Shown: positions 16,471 to 24,968 of the stretch, piece after piece
Layout of the letters: each line of letters starts with the position of its first letter
Position numbering within the stretch: position 1 is the first letter of the stretch
DNA from: Paeniglutamicibacter antarcticus
GTDB lineage: Bacteria; Actinomycetota; Actinomycetes; Actinomycetales; Micrococcaceae
Assembly (NCBI RefSeq): GCF_900010755.1
Contig: NZ_CZJT01000111.1
Location: forward strand, 1 to 64,000
Direction of reading: 5' to 3'
DNA: 64,000 bases
The notes under the pieces: generated by a model
Databases searched by the model: none
What the model was told of the DNA's origin: nothing
The model's input: only the letters and a program-made list of their open reading frames with translations
Program-made: the position numbers and the translations under genes

Positions 16471-16507
16471 CTTCAACCCCGCAACGGTATCCGTTGCGGG
16501 GTTGAAG
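16471..16507 (+). terminator. Hairpin between tRNA-Pro and tig
   Basis: A perfect 17-bp inverted repeat (16471-16487 with 16491-16507) with loop TAT. It begins eight bases after tRNA-Pro and ends 41 bases before tig. There is no T run, so it could terminate the tRNA transcript weakly or sit in the tig leader if transcription reads through. Confidence 0.65.
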
Positions 16508-16548
16508 TCCAGTTAGACCCAAACATCACACACCAGGAGTACAACGCT

Positions 16549-17904
16549 GTGAAGAGCGCCGTCGAAAACCTCAACCCTACTCGGGTCAAGCTCACTGTTG
16601 AAGTTCCCTACGAGGAATTGAAGCCAAGCATTGACGAGGCGTACAAGACCATCGCCAAGCAGATCCAGGTTCCCGGCTTCCGCGCCGGCAAGGTTCCGTC
16701 CCGCATGATTGATCAGCGCGTCGGCCGTGGCTATGTCCTGGAGACCGCTATCAACGAGGGCATGAACGCCTTCTACCAGAAGGCCGTCACCGAGAACGAA
16801 ATCGTTCCGCTGTCGCGTCCCGAGGTGGAGATCACTGAAACCCCGTCCGCAGAGGTTGCAGGCGAAGGCCAGCTCACCTTCCAGGTCGAAATCGACATCC
16901 GCCCGAGCATTGAACTGCCGGAATACAAGGGTCTCGAAGTTACCGTTGAAGCCCTCGAGGCATCCGACGCGGACATCGACAAGGCACTCGAGGACCTGCG
17001 CGGCCGCTTCGGCACGCTCAAGACCATCGAACGCCCGGCAGCAGACGCCGACTTCATCACCCTCGACCTGGTTGCCAGCGTTGACGGCGAAGAAATCGAT
17101 GCAGCAACCGGCCTGTCCTACCAGGTAGGCTCCGGCACCATGCTCGAGGGCATGGACGAAGCAGTCACCGGCCTGTCCGCAGGCGAGGATGCAACCTTCG
17201 AAACCAAGTTGGCCGGCGGCGAGCACGCAGGTGCCGACGCACAGGTCAAGGTCACCGTTACCGCCGTCAAGGAGCGCGAGCTTCCCGAGGCCAACGACGA
17301 CTTCGCACAGCTTGCTTCCGAATTCGACACCATGGTTGAACTTCGCGAATCCCTCGCCAAGGACGCAGCCGAGTCCAAGGTCATGGAGCAGGGCGTTGCA
17401 GCCCGCGACCTCGTTCTCGACAAGTTGATGGCCCTCGTTGAGGTTCCGGTTCCGGAATCCGTGATCACCGAGCAGGTTGAGCAGCACTTCGAACAGGGCG
17501 CGCACAACGAAGGTGAAGAGCACGACACCGAAGAGCACCGCACCGAGGTTCGTGAGAACACCGAGAAGGCTTTCAAGAACGAAATCGTTCTCGACGCAGT
17601 TGCCGAAGCCGAAAAGGTTGGCGTTGCCCAGTCCGAGCTGATCGACTACATCGTTCAGACCGCAGGCCAGTACGGCATGGATCCGAACCAGTTCGCGCAG
17701 ATGCTTGACGGCGCCGGCCAGGTTCCGATGCTGGTTGGCGAAGTTCGCCGCCGCAAGGCACTTGCCAAGGTCCTGGAACTCGCAGTCGTCACCGACACCG
17801 CGGGCAACGTTGTTGACCTGAGCTCGTTCGTCAAGGCTGAAGAAGAAGAGTACGCATCGTCGGCTTCCTCCGCTTCATCTGCCTCCTCGGCATCCGCAGA
17901 GTAA
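16549..17904 (+). CDS. tig: Trigger factor (ribosome-associated chaperone and prolyl isomerase)
   Basis: A 451-residue trigger factor. The N-terminal ribosome-binding domain includes [19 protein letters not shown], the GFRxGKxP loop that docks on ribosomal protein uL23. The FKBP-type isomerase domain covers about residues 160-245, and the helical C-terminal substrate cradle follows. The tail ends in a Ser/Ala run ([15 protein letters not shown]) after an acidic patch. The start is GTG 16549 behind CAGGAG. It precedes clpP1-clpP2-clpX, the common tig-clp order that couples nascent-chain folding to proteolysis. Confidence 0.96.
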   Translation: MKSAVENLNPTRVKLTVEVPYEELKPSIDEAYKTIAKQIQVPGFRAGKVPSRMIDQRVGRGYVLETAINEGMNAFYQKAVTENEIVPLSRPEVEITETPSAEVAGEGQLTFQVEIDIRPSIELPEYKGLEVTVEALEASDADIDKALEDLRGRFGTLKTIERPAADADFITLDLVASVDGEEIDAATGLSYQVGSGTMLEGMDEAVTGLSAGEDATFETKLAGGEHAGADAQVKVTVTAVKERELPEANDDFAQLASEFDTMVELRESLAKDAAESKVMEQGVAARDLVLDKLMALVEVPVPESVITEQVEQHFEQGAHNEGEEHDTEEHRTEVRENTEKAFKNEIVLDAVAEAEKVGVAQSELIDYIVQTAGQYGMDPNQFAQMLDGAGQVPMLVGEVRRRKALAKVLELAVVTDTAGNVVDLSSFVKAEEEEYASSASSASSASSASAE

Positions 17905-17938
17905 TTTCTGCAGCACCGCTCGGGCGGTAAGCATTCCC

Positions 17939-17971
17939 GGTCGCGGGGTCACCAATGGTGGCCCCGCGACC
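17939..17971 (+). terminator. Terminator after tig
   Basis: A GC-rich hairpin, arms 17939-17953 and 17957-17971 around loop AAT, is followed by GTTCTTT. It separates tig from the clpP operon. Confidence 0.75.
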
Positions 17972-18033
17972 GTTCTTTAAGCCCACGGCACGCGCGTTTT
18001 CGCCGACGGCGCACCTGCCGGCCGCCACCCATG

Positions 18034-18047
18034 CGCCGACAGCGAAC
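18034..18047 (+). promoter_or_regulatory. ClgR-like operator upstream of clpP1P2
   Basis: CGCCGACAGCGAAC matches the core of the actinobacterial ClgR consensus (CGCYNANRGCGWWS) that activates clpP genes in Corynebacterium. It lies 117 bases before clpP1. The flanking W positions of the longer consensus are not matched. Function is inferred from motif and position. Confidence 0.55.
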
Positions 18048-18163
18048 AGCTGGGTTTGTGCTCCCAAAGATGCTGGCCAAGGCAGTAATGTTCAAGGAAG
18101 TAAAGCGCCAGTGGCCCGAGCTACAGAACATCGGGTCACGGCATCACGGAGAGGTATCAGAAC

Positions 18164-18784
18164 ATGTCCAGTGACTCCCGCACTCCCACGATGGCTTCGG
18201 TAGACCCGGCCGCACGTGAGGACTACATTTACAATCGACTCCTCAAGGAGCGGATCATCTGGCTCGGCTCGGAAGTCCGAGACGACAATGCGAACGCCAT
18301 TTGCTCGCAGCTGCTCCTGCTCTCCGCGGAGGACCCGGAAAAGGACATCTACCTGTACATCAACTCCCCGGGTGGTTCGATCACCGCGGGCATGGCGATC
18401 TACGACACCATGAAGTACATCCCCAACGATGTAGTCACCGTGGCAACGGGCTTGGCAGCATCGATGGGCCAGTTCCTGCTCTCCTCGGGTACCCCGGGCA
18501 AGCGCTACGCAACCCCGCATGCACGCATCCTGATGCACCAGCCCTCCGGCGGCATCGGTGGCACCGCCTCGGATATCCGTATCCAGGCAGAACTGATCCT
18601 TCACATGAAGAAGATCATGAGCGAGCTGACCGCAACGCAGACCGGCCAGACCGTGGACCGCATCCTCAAGGACAACGAGCGCGACAAGTGGTTCACCGCG
18701 GACGAAGGCCTCGAATACGGCTTCTTTGACCACATCGCCCAGTCCTCCGGCATCGTTTCCGGCGGCGGCGGGGTCGCGAAGTAA
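18164..18784 (+). CDS. clpP1: ATP-dependent Clp protease proteolytic subunit 1
   Basis: A 206-residue ClpP. The catalytic Ser lies in [11 protein letters not shown] (about residue 104), His in ILMHQPSGG (about residue 129) and Asp in the following helix region. [11 protein letters not shown] forms part of the oxyanion loop. With ClpP2 it forms the mixed tetradecamer typical of actinobacteria, fed by ClpX or ClpC. It is the first gene of an operon with clpP2, 44 bases apart. A ClgR-like box lies upstream. Confidence 0.95.
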   Translation: MSSDSRTPTMASVDPAAREDYIYNRLLKERIIWLGSEVRDDNANAICSQLLLLSAEDPEKDIYLYINSPGGSITAGMAIYDTMKYIPNDVVTVATGLAASMGQFLLSSGTPGKRYATPHARILMHQPSGGIGGTASDIRIQAELILHMKKIMSELTATQTGQTVDRILKDNERDKWFTADEGLEYGFFDHIAQSSGIVSGGGGVAK

Positions 18785-18828
18785 CGCGACGGAATCTTAC
18801 AGACCTAACTGATTTTCCAGGAGAAACC

Positions 18829-19488
18829 ATGAATTTCACCCCGCACGCCACCTCCGGCGAAATGCCGTCGGCTCGCTACATCCTTCCTCAGTTCGAGGAG
18901 CGCACCCCGTACGGGTTCAAGCGCCAGGACCCGTACGCGAAGCTCTTCGAAGACCGCATCATTTTCCTTGGTGCACAGGTCGACGACGCCTCGGCCGACG
19001 ATGTCATGGCACAGTTGCTCGTGCTCGAGTCCATGGACCCGGAACGCGACATCACCTTGTACATCAACTCACCGGGTGGCTCGTTCACCGCGATGACTGC
19101 GATCTACGACACCATGCAGTTTGTTCGCCCAGAAGTACAAACCGTATGCCTGGGCCAGGCGGCTTCCGCGGCAGCAGTGCTGCTTGCGGGCGGCGCACCG
19201 GGCAAGCGCCTGGCGCTTCCCAACGCTCGTATCCTGATCCACCAGCCGGCCATGGGTGGCGGGGAACGGGGCACCGCCTCTGACCTGCAGATCCAGGCCG
19301 AAGAGGTCATGCGCATGCGTGCCTGGTTGGAGTCGACGTTGGCCGGTCACAGTAACAAGACCGCGGAAGAGGTCGGCATCGACATCGAACGCGATCTTTA
19401 CATGACGGCAGCCGATGCCAAGGTTTACGGCCTGATTGACGAGGTTCTTACCCCGCGCAAGATCAAGCCACAGGCAATCGCGCACTAA
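18829..19488 (+). CDS. clpP2: ATP-dependent Clp protease proteolytic subunit 2
   Basis: A 219-residue ClpP paralogue with its own triad: Ser in [14 protein letters not shown] (about residue 110), His in [10 protein letters not shown] (about residue 135) and Asp in [13 protein letters not shown]. It has a longer N-terminal leader (about 25 residues before [20 protein letters not shown]) than ClpP1; such propeptides are trimmed in related species. CAGGAG precedes ATG 18829. It works with ClpP1 in one complex. Confidence 0.95.
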   Translation: MNFTPHATSGEMPSARYILPQFEERTPYGFKRQDPYAKLFEDRIIFLGAQVDDASADDVMAQLLVLESMDPERDITLYINSPGGSFTAMTAIYDTMQFVRPEVQTVCLGQAASAAAVLLAGGAPGKRLALPNARILIHQPAMGGGERGTASDLQIQAEEVMRMRAWLESTLAGHSNKTAEEVGIDIERDLYMTAADAKVYGLIDEVLTPRKIKPQAIAH

Positions 19489-19647
19489 TTTAGGCGCCAG
19501 GACGGGCGGTCGGATGGTGTGTGAATTCGCACCACGGGCCGCCCGTTCGCCCATTCCGGGGCACCTCTGTCATAGAGTTAATACTGTCAAGCATTTCCGG
19601 TTCTCTCGGACCGGTCCTACCGGTACCAAATAAAGGGGACCATCACG

Positions 19648-20940
19648 ATGGCACGCATGGGTGAAGGGTCTGATCTGCTCAAGTGTTCCTTCTGCGGGAA
19701 GAGCCAGAAGCAAGTCCGCAAGCTGATTGCCGGACACGGTGTGTATATTTGCACCGAATGCATCGAACTCTGCAACGAGATCATCGAAGAGGAACTTGCG
19801 GAGGTTGAAGAGGGTACGTCCTTCGAGCTGCCCAAGCCCAAGGAGATCTTCGATTCCTTGCAGGAGTACGTGATCGGCCAGGAGGGCGCCAAGCGCTCGC
19901 TCGCGGTTGCCGTGTACAACCACTACAAGCGAATCCAGGGCGGCGCCGCATCCAAGGCGGTTGCCACCCTGTCCGACGCCAATTCGCTGGACGAGGTTGA
20001 GGTTTCCAAGTCCAACATCCTGCTGATCGGCCCCACCGGCTGCGGCAAGACCTACCTGGCCCAAACGCTGGCCCGCCGGCTTAACGTGCCCTTCGCCGTT
20101 GCCGATGCCACCTCGTTGACCGAGGCCGGTTATGTCGGCGAGGACGTCGAGAACATCCTACTCAAGCTCATCCAGGCCGCTGACTACGACGTGAAGAAGG
20201 CCGAACAAGGCATCATCTACATCGACGAGATCGACAAGATTTCCCGCAAGAGCGAGAACCCGTCGATCACCCGCGATGTTTCCGGAGAGGGTGTACAGCA
20301 GGCACTGCTGAAAATCCTCGAGGGCACCGTCGCCGCGGTTCCGCCGCAGGGCGGGCGCAAGCACCCGCACCAGGAATTCATCCAATTGGATACCACCAAC
20401 GTGCTGTTCATTGTCGCCGGCGCCTTCGCCGGACTCGAAGAGATCATTTCCTCGCGTGCCGGGCGCAAGGGCATCGGCTTTGGTGCCCCGCTCTCGGCGC
20501 TGAAGTCAGAGGAAGCCTCGTATTCCGACGTGCGTCCCGAGGACCTGCTGAAGTTCGGGCTGATTCCCGAATTCATCGGCCGCCTGCCGGTGATCACCAC
20601 CGTTGAAAAGCTTGACCGCGATGCGCTTATCAAGATCCTTTCGGAGCCGAAGAACGCGCTGATCAAGCAGTACCAGAAGATGTTCCGGATGGATGGCGCG
20701 GAGCTGACCTTCGAAACAGGTGCACTGGAAGCCATCGGCGACCTCGCATTGGCCCGTGGCACCGGTGCCCGTGGCTTGCGGGCAATCCTCGAGGAGACGC
20801 TCAGCGCCACCATGTTCGAGATGCCAAGTCGCGACGACGTTGCCGAAGTGGTTATCAACGCCGACGTGGTGCTCAACGGCGCCGAGCCGATGCTGATTTC
20901 CGAACAGGTAGTTGCCAAGCGCGGTAAAAAGACGGCCTAG
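19648..20940 (+). CDS. clpX: ATP-dependent Clp protease ATP-binding subunit ClpX
   Basis: A 430-residue AAA+ unfoldase. The N-terminal zinc-binding domain has Cys13, Cys16, Cys35 and Cys38. Walker A is GPTGCGKT near residue 130, Walker B IIYIDEID, with pore loop GYVGED and sensor motif [11 protein letters not shown]. The IGF-type loop that docks on ClpP appears as a KGIGFGAPL segment. It unfolds tagged substrates and feeds ClpP1P2. The 159-base gap after clpP2 could hold its own promoter. AAGGGGAC precedes ATG 19648. Confidence 0.96.
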   Translation: MARMGEGSDLLKCSFCGKSQKQVRKLIAGHGVYICTECIELCNEIIEEELAEVEEGTSFELPKPKEIFDSLQEYVIGQEGAKRSLAVAVYNHYKRIQGGAASKAVATLSDANSLDEVEVSKSNILLIGPTGCGKTYLAQTLARRLNVPFAVADATSLTEAGYVGEDVENILLKLIQAADYDVKKAEQGIIYIDEIDKISRKSENPSITRDVSGEGVQQALLKILEGTVAAVPPQGGRKHPHQEFIQLDTTNVLFIVAGAFAGLEEIISSRAGRKGIGFGAPLSALKSEEASYSDVRPEDLLKFGLIPEFIGRLPVITTVEKLDRDALIKILSEPKNALIKQYQKMFRMDGAELTFETGALEAIGDLALARGTGARGLRAILEETLSATMFEMPSRDDVAEVVINADVVLNGAEPMLISEQVVAKRGKKTA

Positions 20941-21016
20941 GCCCAACAACGGTCAGTCGGCCGAATCCACCGGGTCCGGCCAGCCGCGCTGATCACGATC
21001 GTCAGGAGCAATTTAC

Positions 21017-21625
21017 TTGTCCGAGAAAACCCGTGTTGATTTTTGGTTCGACCCGGTGTGTCCCTTTGCCTGGGCCACATCACGATGGGTGCTCGAAGTC
21101 CACAAGGTCCGTCCCATTGAGGTCGTGTGGAACGTCATGTCCCTCGCGGTGCTCAATGAGGGCCGGGATGGGAAGCACGGCAAACCTGAATCCGATTCGT
21201 GGGGTCCGGTGCGCGTGATCATTGCCGCAGCGCAGGCCCATGGTGATGAGGTCATTGGCAAGCTGTACTCTGCCATGGGTGAACTGCTGCACCATGAAAA
21301 AGTCAGTGACTACCGGGAGGCCATCTCCCGGGCGCTGGAAACCACGGGGCTTCCGGCCGGGCTGGCTGCCTATGCCAAATCGACCGACGTGGACGAAGCA
21401 CTGTGTGCCAGCCACGAGGCAGGCATCAGACAAGTGGGCCAGGACGTGGGTACTCCCATTATGGCCGTGAACGGTACAGCATTTTTTGGTCCGGTGATCA
21501 CCCGGGTGCCAATGGGTGAGGAAGCCGGCAAGCTCTTCGATGCGACGGTGGCCCTGGCCGACTACCCGTACTTCTTCGAGCTCAAGCGCAGCCGCACCGA
21601 ACGCCCGCAGTTCGCTGTCGACTAG
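21017..21625 (+). CDS. DsbA-fold protein, mycothiol-dependent reductase-like, with a monothiol motif
   Basis: About 202 residues of the DsbA family, closely resembling the mycobacterial mycothiol-dependent nitroreductase type (DFWFDPVCPFAWATSRWVLE near the start; GTPIMAVNGTAFFGPVITRV with the cis-Pro loop; C-terminal YPYFFELKRSRTERPQF). The active site here reads CPFA, with Cys15 present but Ala18 where CPWC proteins have the second Cys. A monothiol mechanism via mycothiol is possible (inference). The start TTG 21017 follows CAGGAG at about nine bases. It lies downstream of clpX after 76 bases. Confidence 0.85.
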   Translation: MSEKTRVDFWFDPVCPFAWATSRWVLEVHKVRPIEVVWNVMSLAVLNEGRDGKHGKPESDSWGPVRVIIAAAQAHGDEVIGKLYSAMGELLHHEKVSDYREAISRALETTGLPAGLAAYAKSTDVDEALCASHEAGIRQVGQDVGTPIMAVNGTAFFGPVITRVPMGEEAGKLFDATVALADYPYFFELKRSRTERPQFAVD

Positions 21626-21728
21626 GTTAGTGTTTGGGTGGCGTCGTTCCGAGGTGAGTTCAGTCTTCCCATCTGGATTGCTGCAAAATGATGTCAAGAG
21701 GCACTGCCTCCAAGGTATTTCGGCGATG

Positions 21729-21759
21729 GCCGGGGTCAAGCACAGTCTTTGACCCCGGC
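21729..21759 (+). terminator. Hairpin terminator after the DsbA-fold gene
   Basis: Arms 21729-21739 and 21749-21759 form an 11-bp perfect stem with a nine-base loop, followed by TCTTG. It lies about 100 bases after the stop. Confidence 0.65.
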
Positions 21760-22145
21760 TCTTGCGTGTGCCCGGAGGGCTGCGTATAACGGATATACAC
21801 ATCACTACCGGAGTGATGCCGAACAAAAACCAAAGACACAGTGACGTGATCGGGGAATCTCTTCGAACACGGTTGTAGCAGCGATACAGCAAGACCTGTA
21901 GCCCGAGGATTTTGTCCGGTTCTCGAATCATCGCTGAGAGAGAACCTGCCGAGTCGAAGCCCCTCCGACATTATGGTTTGTTGGCCGAAGGGGCTTCCCC
22001 TCTGCCTGCGGCACGTACAGCGAGCGGACCGGGGACACTCCCGCCGGTGAATACAACGAGGTCGGTGACCGCCATGTGGCGCGGTCACCGACCTCGTTTT
22101 TTACTGCCTATTTAGCACCGGGTGGCCGGGGCGAGGGGTCCGGAA
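21760..22145. other. Hairpin-rich spacer before valS, no protein gene
   Basis: No credible reading frame on either strand. Besides the flanking terminators it has a 9-bp inverted repeat (21956-21964 with 21989-21997) around a 24-base loop. The spacer could hide a small RNA ending at the strong terminator at 22055-22102, but no promoter was recognised with confidence. Confidence 0.4.
22055..22102 (+). terminator. Strong Rho-independent terminator, rightward
   Basis: An 18-bp perfect stem (22055-22072 with 22081-22098), loop CATGTGGC, and a T6 run at 22097-22102 on the + strand. It sits 43 bases past the leftward valS stop. The T tract favours termination of rightward transcripts, although no protein gene lies between it and the previous terminator. 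Confidence 0.85.
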
Positions 22146-24782
22146 CTAGGCCGTTACTGAGTCCTCGGCCGGAGCCAGGACGACATCACTGACGGTGATG
22201 TTGCCCTCGGCAGCAACCAGCGTCAGGTCCTTGGCGTTGCCGGCGGCCAACAGGTCGCCCAGGCCGCGGCGCAACAGCTCGAGCTGTGCCTCCGGAGCCG
22301 AAACGACGCCCGAGAGAACCTCGGTGCGCTGCTTGACCTTGGCCTCGGACTTGGCCTTGCGGATACCCGAGAGTGCCTCGCCAACCAGCGGCAACACGGC
22401 GGTGTCGGCGCCGGCAACCGCATCGGCCAGGTGGGCCGAGCTCGGCCACTGCGCGCGGTGCACAGAGCCTTCGCGCCACCAGCCCCAGACCTCTTCGGTG
22501 GCAAACGGCAGGAACGGCGCGAACAAGCGAAGCACCGAATCCAGCGTGGTGGCCAGGGCGGCGAGCACGGAGGCCTGCTCTTCCTCGCCGCGGGCACCGT
22601 AGGCGCGGTCCTTGATGAGCTCGACGTAGTCGTCGGTGAACGACCAGAAGAACGACTCGGTGATATCCAGTGCGCGGGCGTAGTCGTAGGACTCGAAGGC
22701 GCGCGAGGCGTCGTCGATGACCTGCGACAGGCGGGCGAGCACGGACTTGTCCAGGCCGTTGGTGATGACCGACGCGTCGCCGGTGATGACGTTGGCTTCG
22801 GTGGCACCGAGGTTCAGCACGAACTTGGAGGCGTTGAGGATCTTGATCGCCAGGCGGCGACCGATCTTCATCTGGTTGATCTCGTACGCGGTGTCGGAAC
22901 CCAGCCTGGCGCTGGCTGCCCAGTAACGTACAGCATCGGATCCGTAGTCGTTGAGCACGTCGGTGGGGACCACCACGTTGCCCTTGGACTTGGACATCTT
23001 CTTGCGGTCCGGGTCAAGGATCCAGCCGGAGATCGCAGCGTGCTTCCACGGTGCGACATCGTGCAGCGCATCGGCGCGCACAGCGGAGGAGAAGAGCCAG
23101 GTGCGGATGATGTCGTGGCCCTGCGGGCGCAGGTCAAACGGGAAGACCTTGTTGAAGAAGTCCTCGTCGCGGGACCAGCGGCCCACGATCTGCGGGGTCA
23201 GTGAGCTGGTGGCCCAGGTGTCCAGCACGTCGGCGTCGCCGATGAAGCCGCCGGCGACATTGCGCTGGTCCTCGGTGTAACCCGGGGCCACGTCCGCCGC
23301 CGGGTCAACCGGAAGCATCTCGTCGGTCGGCAGGATCGGGTTCTCGTAAACCGGGTCCCCGGCGGCGTTCAGCGGGTACCAAACCGGCACGGGAACGCCG
23401 AAGAAGCGCTGGCGGGACACCAGCCAGTCGCCATTCAGGCCCGAAATCCAGTTCTCGTAGCGCGAGCGCATGAAGGAGGGGTGGAACTCGATCTGCTCGC
23501 CGCGGGCAATCAGGCGTGCGCGGCGGTCCTCGTCGCGGCCGCCGTTGCGGATGTACCACTGGCGGGAGGAAACGATTTCCAGGGGCTTGTCGCCCTTTTC
23601 GAAGAAGTTCACCGGGTGGGAGATCTTCTTCGGTTCTCCGTCGAGCAGCTCGGCGGTGACGAGCATCTCCACTACGCCCTCCTTGGCGGAGAACACTGTC
23701 TTGCCGGCGATCTGCGCATAAGCCTCTCGGCCTGCGTCCGTGGTGATCCACTCCGGGGTTTCGGCGATGACGCGGCCGTCGCGGCCGATGATGGCGCGGG
23801 TCGGCAGCTGCAGTTCGCGCCACCAGGTCACGTCGGTCAAATCGCCGAAGGTGCAGACCATGGCGATGCCCGAGCCCTTGTCGGCTTTGGCCAGCGCGTG
23901 CGGGTACACGGTGACCGGCACGTCGAACAGCGGGGAGGTGACGGTCTTGCCGAAGAGCGGCTTGTAGCGCTCGTCATCCGGGTTCGCAACGAGGCCGGCG
24001 CAGGCCGCGAGCAGCTCGGGGCGGGTGGTCTCGATGAAGATCTGCGTGCCGTCTTCCGCGGTGAACGGGTAGCGGTAGTACGCGCCCGGCATTTCGCGGT
24101 CTTCGAGCTCGGCCTGGGCCACGGCGGTGCGGAACGTGACGTCCCACAGGGTGGGGGCTTCGGACATGTAGGCGTCGCCGGCATTCAGGTTGGCCAGGAA
24201 GGCGCGCTGGGACACCGAGCGGGAGACATCGTCGATGGTTCGGTAGGTCAGGTCCCAGTCCACGGACAGGCCCAGGGTGGAGAAGAGGTGCTCGAAGACC
24301 TTCTCGTCCTCCACTGCCAGTTCTTCGCATAGCTCGATGAAGTTTTTACGGGAAACGACGTCCCAGTCGCGCTGGTTCTTCGCCGGGGTGGCCGGCGGGC
24401 GGTAGCCCTCGACGTAGGAATAGGTCGGGTCGCAACGCACGCCGTAGTAGTTCTGCACGCGGCGCTCGGTGGGCAGGCCGTTGTCGTCCCAGCCCATCGG
24501 GTAGAAGACGTTCTTGCCGTTCATGCGCTGGTAGCGCGCCAGCACATCGGTCTGGGTGTAGGAGAACATGTGGCCCACGTGCAGCGAACCGGAAGCGGTC
24601 GGCGGGGGAGTGTCGATCGAGTAGACCTGCTCACGCGTGGTCTCGGGGTTGAACTTGTAGGTTCCCTCGGCTCGCCAGCGGGCGTCGAGGCGTTCCTCCA
24701 AGCCCTCCAATGCGGGCTTGTCGGGAACGGAAACTGTTGCGGGCGTGTCTGTGCCCAAGGTGTCTTCAGCCATGGGTTCCAT
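22146..24782 (-). CDS. valS: Valyl-tRNA synthetase
   Basis: An 878-residue class I synthetase. The HIGH-type motif is HVGH in TASGSLHVGHMFSYTQTD (about residues 60-77) and KMSKSKGN is near residue 600. The editing (CP1) domain and DALRxR-like anticodon helix region are present. PMGWDDNGLPTERRVQNYYG resembles the archaeal or rickettsial ValRS subtype. The C-terminus stops about 60 residues after the anticodon-binding domain, without the long coiled-coil arm of ordinary bacterial ValRS. It attaches Val to tRNA-Val. An in-frame ATG at 24773 is an equally plausible start; neither has a good Shine-Dalgarno site. Confidence 0.95.
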   Translation of the reverse strand: MEPMAEDTLGTDTPATVSVPDKPALEGLEERLDARWRAEGTYKFNPETTREQVYSIDTPPPTASGSLHVGHMFSYTQTDVLARYQRMNGKNVFYPMGWDDNGLPTERRVQNYYGVRCDPTYSYVEGYRPPATPAKNQRDWDVVSRKNFIELCEELAVEDEKVFEHLFSTLGLSVDWDLTYRTIDDVSRSVSQRAFLANLNAGDAYMSEAPTLWDVTFRTAVAQAELEDREMPGAYYRYPFTAEDGTQIFIETTRPELLAACAGLVANPDDERYKPLFGKTVTSPLFDVPVTVYPHALAKADKGSGIAMVCTFGDLTDVTWWRELQLPTRAIIGRDGRVIAETPEWITTDAGREAYAQIAGKTVFSAKEGVVEMLVTAELLDGEPKKISHPVNFFEKGDKPLEIVSSRQWYIRNGGRDEDRRARLIARGEQIEFHPSFMRSRYENWISGLNGDWLVSRQRFFGVPVPVWYPLNAAGDPVYENPILPTDEMLPVDPAADVAPGYTEDQRNVAGGFIGDADVLDTWATSSLTPQIVGRWSRDEDFFNKVFPFDLRPQGHDIIRTWLFSSAVRADALHDVAPWKHAAISGWILDPDRKKMSKSKGNVVVPTDVLNDYGSDAVRYWAASARLGSDTAYEINQMKIGRRLAIKILNASKFVLNLGATEANVITGDASVITNGLDKSVLARLSQVIDDASRAFESYDYARALDITESFFWSFTDDYVELIKDRAYGARGEEEQASVLAALATTLDSVLRLFAPFLPFATEEVWGWWREGSVHRAQWPSSAHLADAVAGADTAVLPLVGEALSGIRKAKSEAKVKQRTEVLSGVVSAPEAQLELLRRGLGDLLAAGNAKDLTLVAAEGNITVSDVVLAPAEDSVTA

Positions 24783-24861
24783 TCTTCCATGTCCGCGCTG
24801 TTACCCCCAGCCGGGGCGTGGGTGGTGCGCGCCACAACGGCAGGGGTGGGAGGCAACGCGA

Positions 24862-24901
24862 AGCGCCCGCGCCGTCGCCGGTTGGCGCTGGTGCGGGCGC
24901 T
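24862..24901 (-). terminator. Terminator downstream of the alpha-glucosidase gene
   Basis: A GC-rich hairpin with arms 24862-24873 and 24890-24901 (one G-T pair) lies between the leftward alpha-glucosidase stop and the valS start. Leftward it is followed by TTCGCGTT, a weak T tail. Confidence 0.55.
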
Positions 24902-24968
24902 GGGTCGGGAAGGCCGCCGAAGCCAGCGGCATCAGACCGGCGGAATCAAGCCAGCGGGGCGGAGCCGG

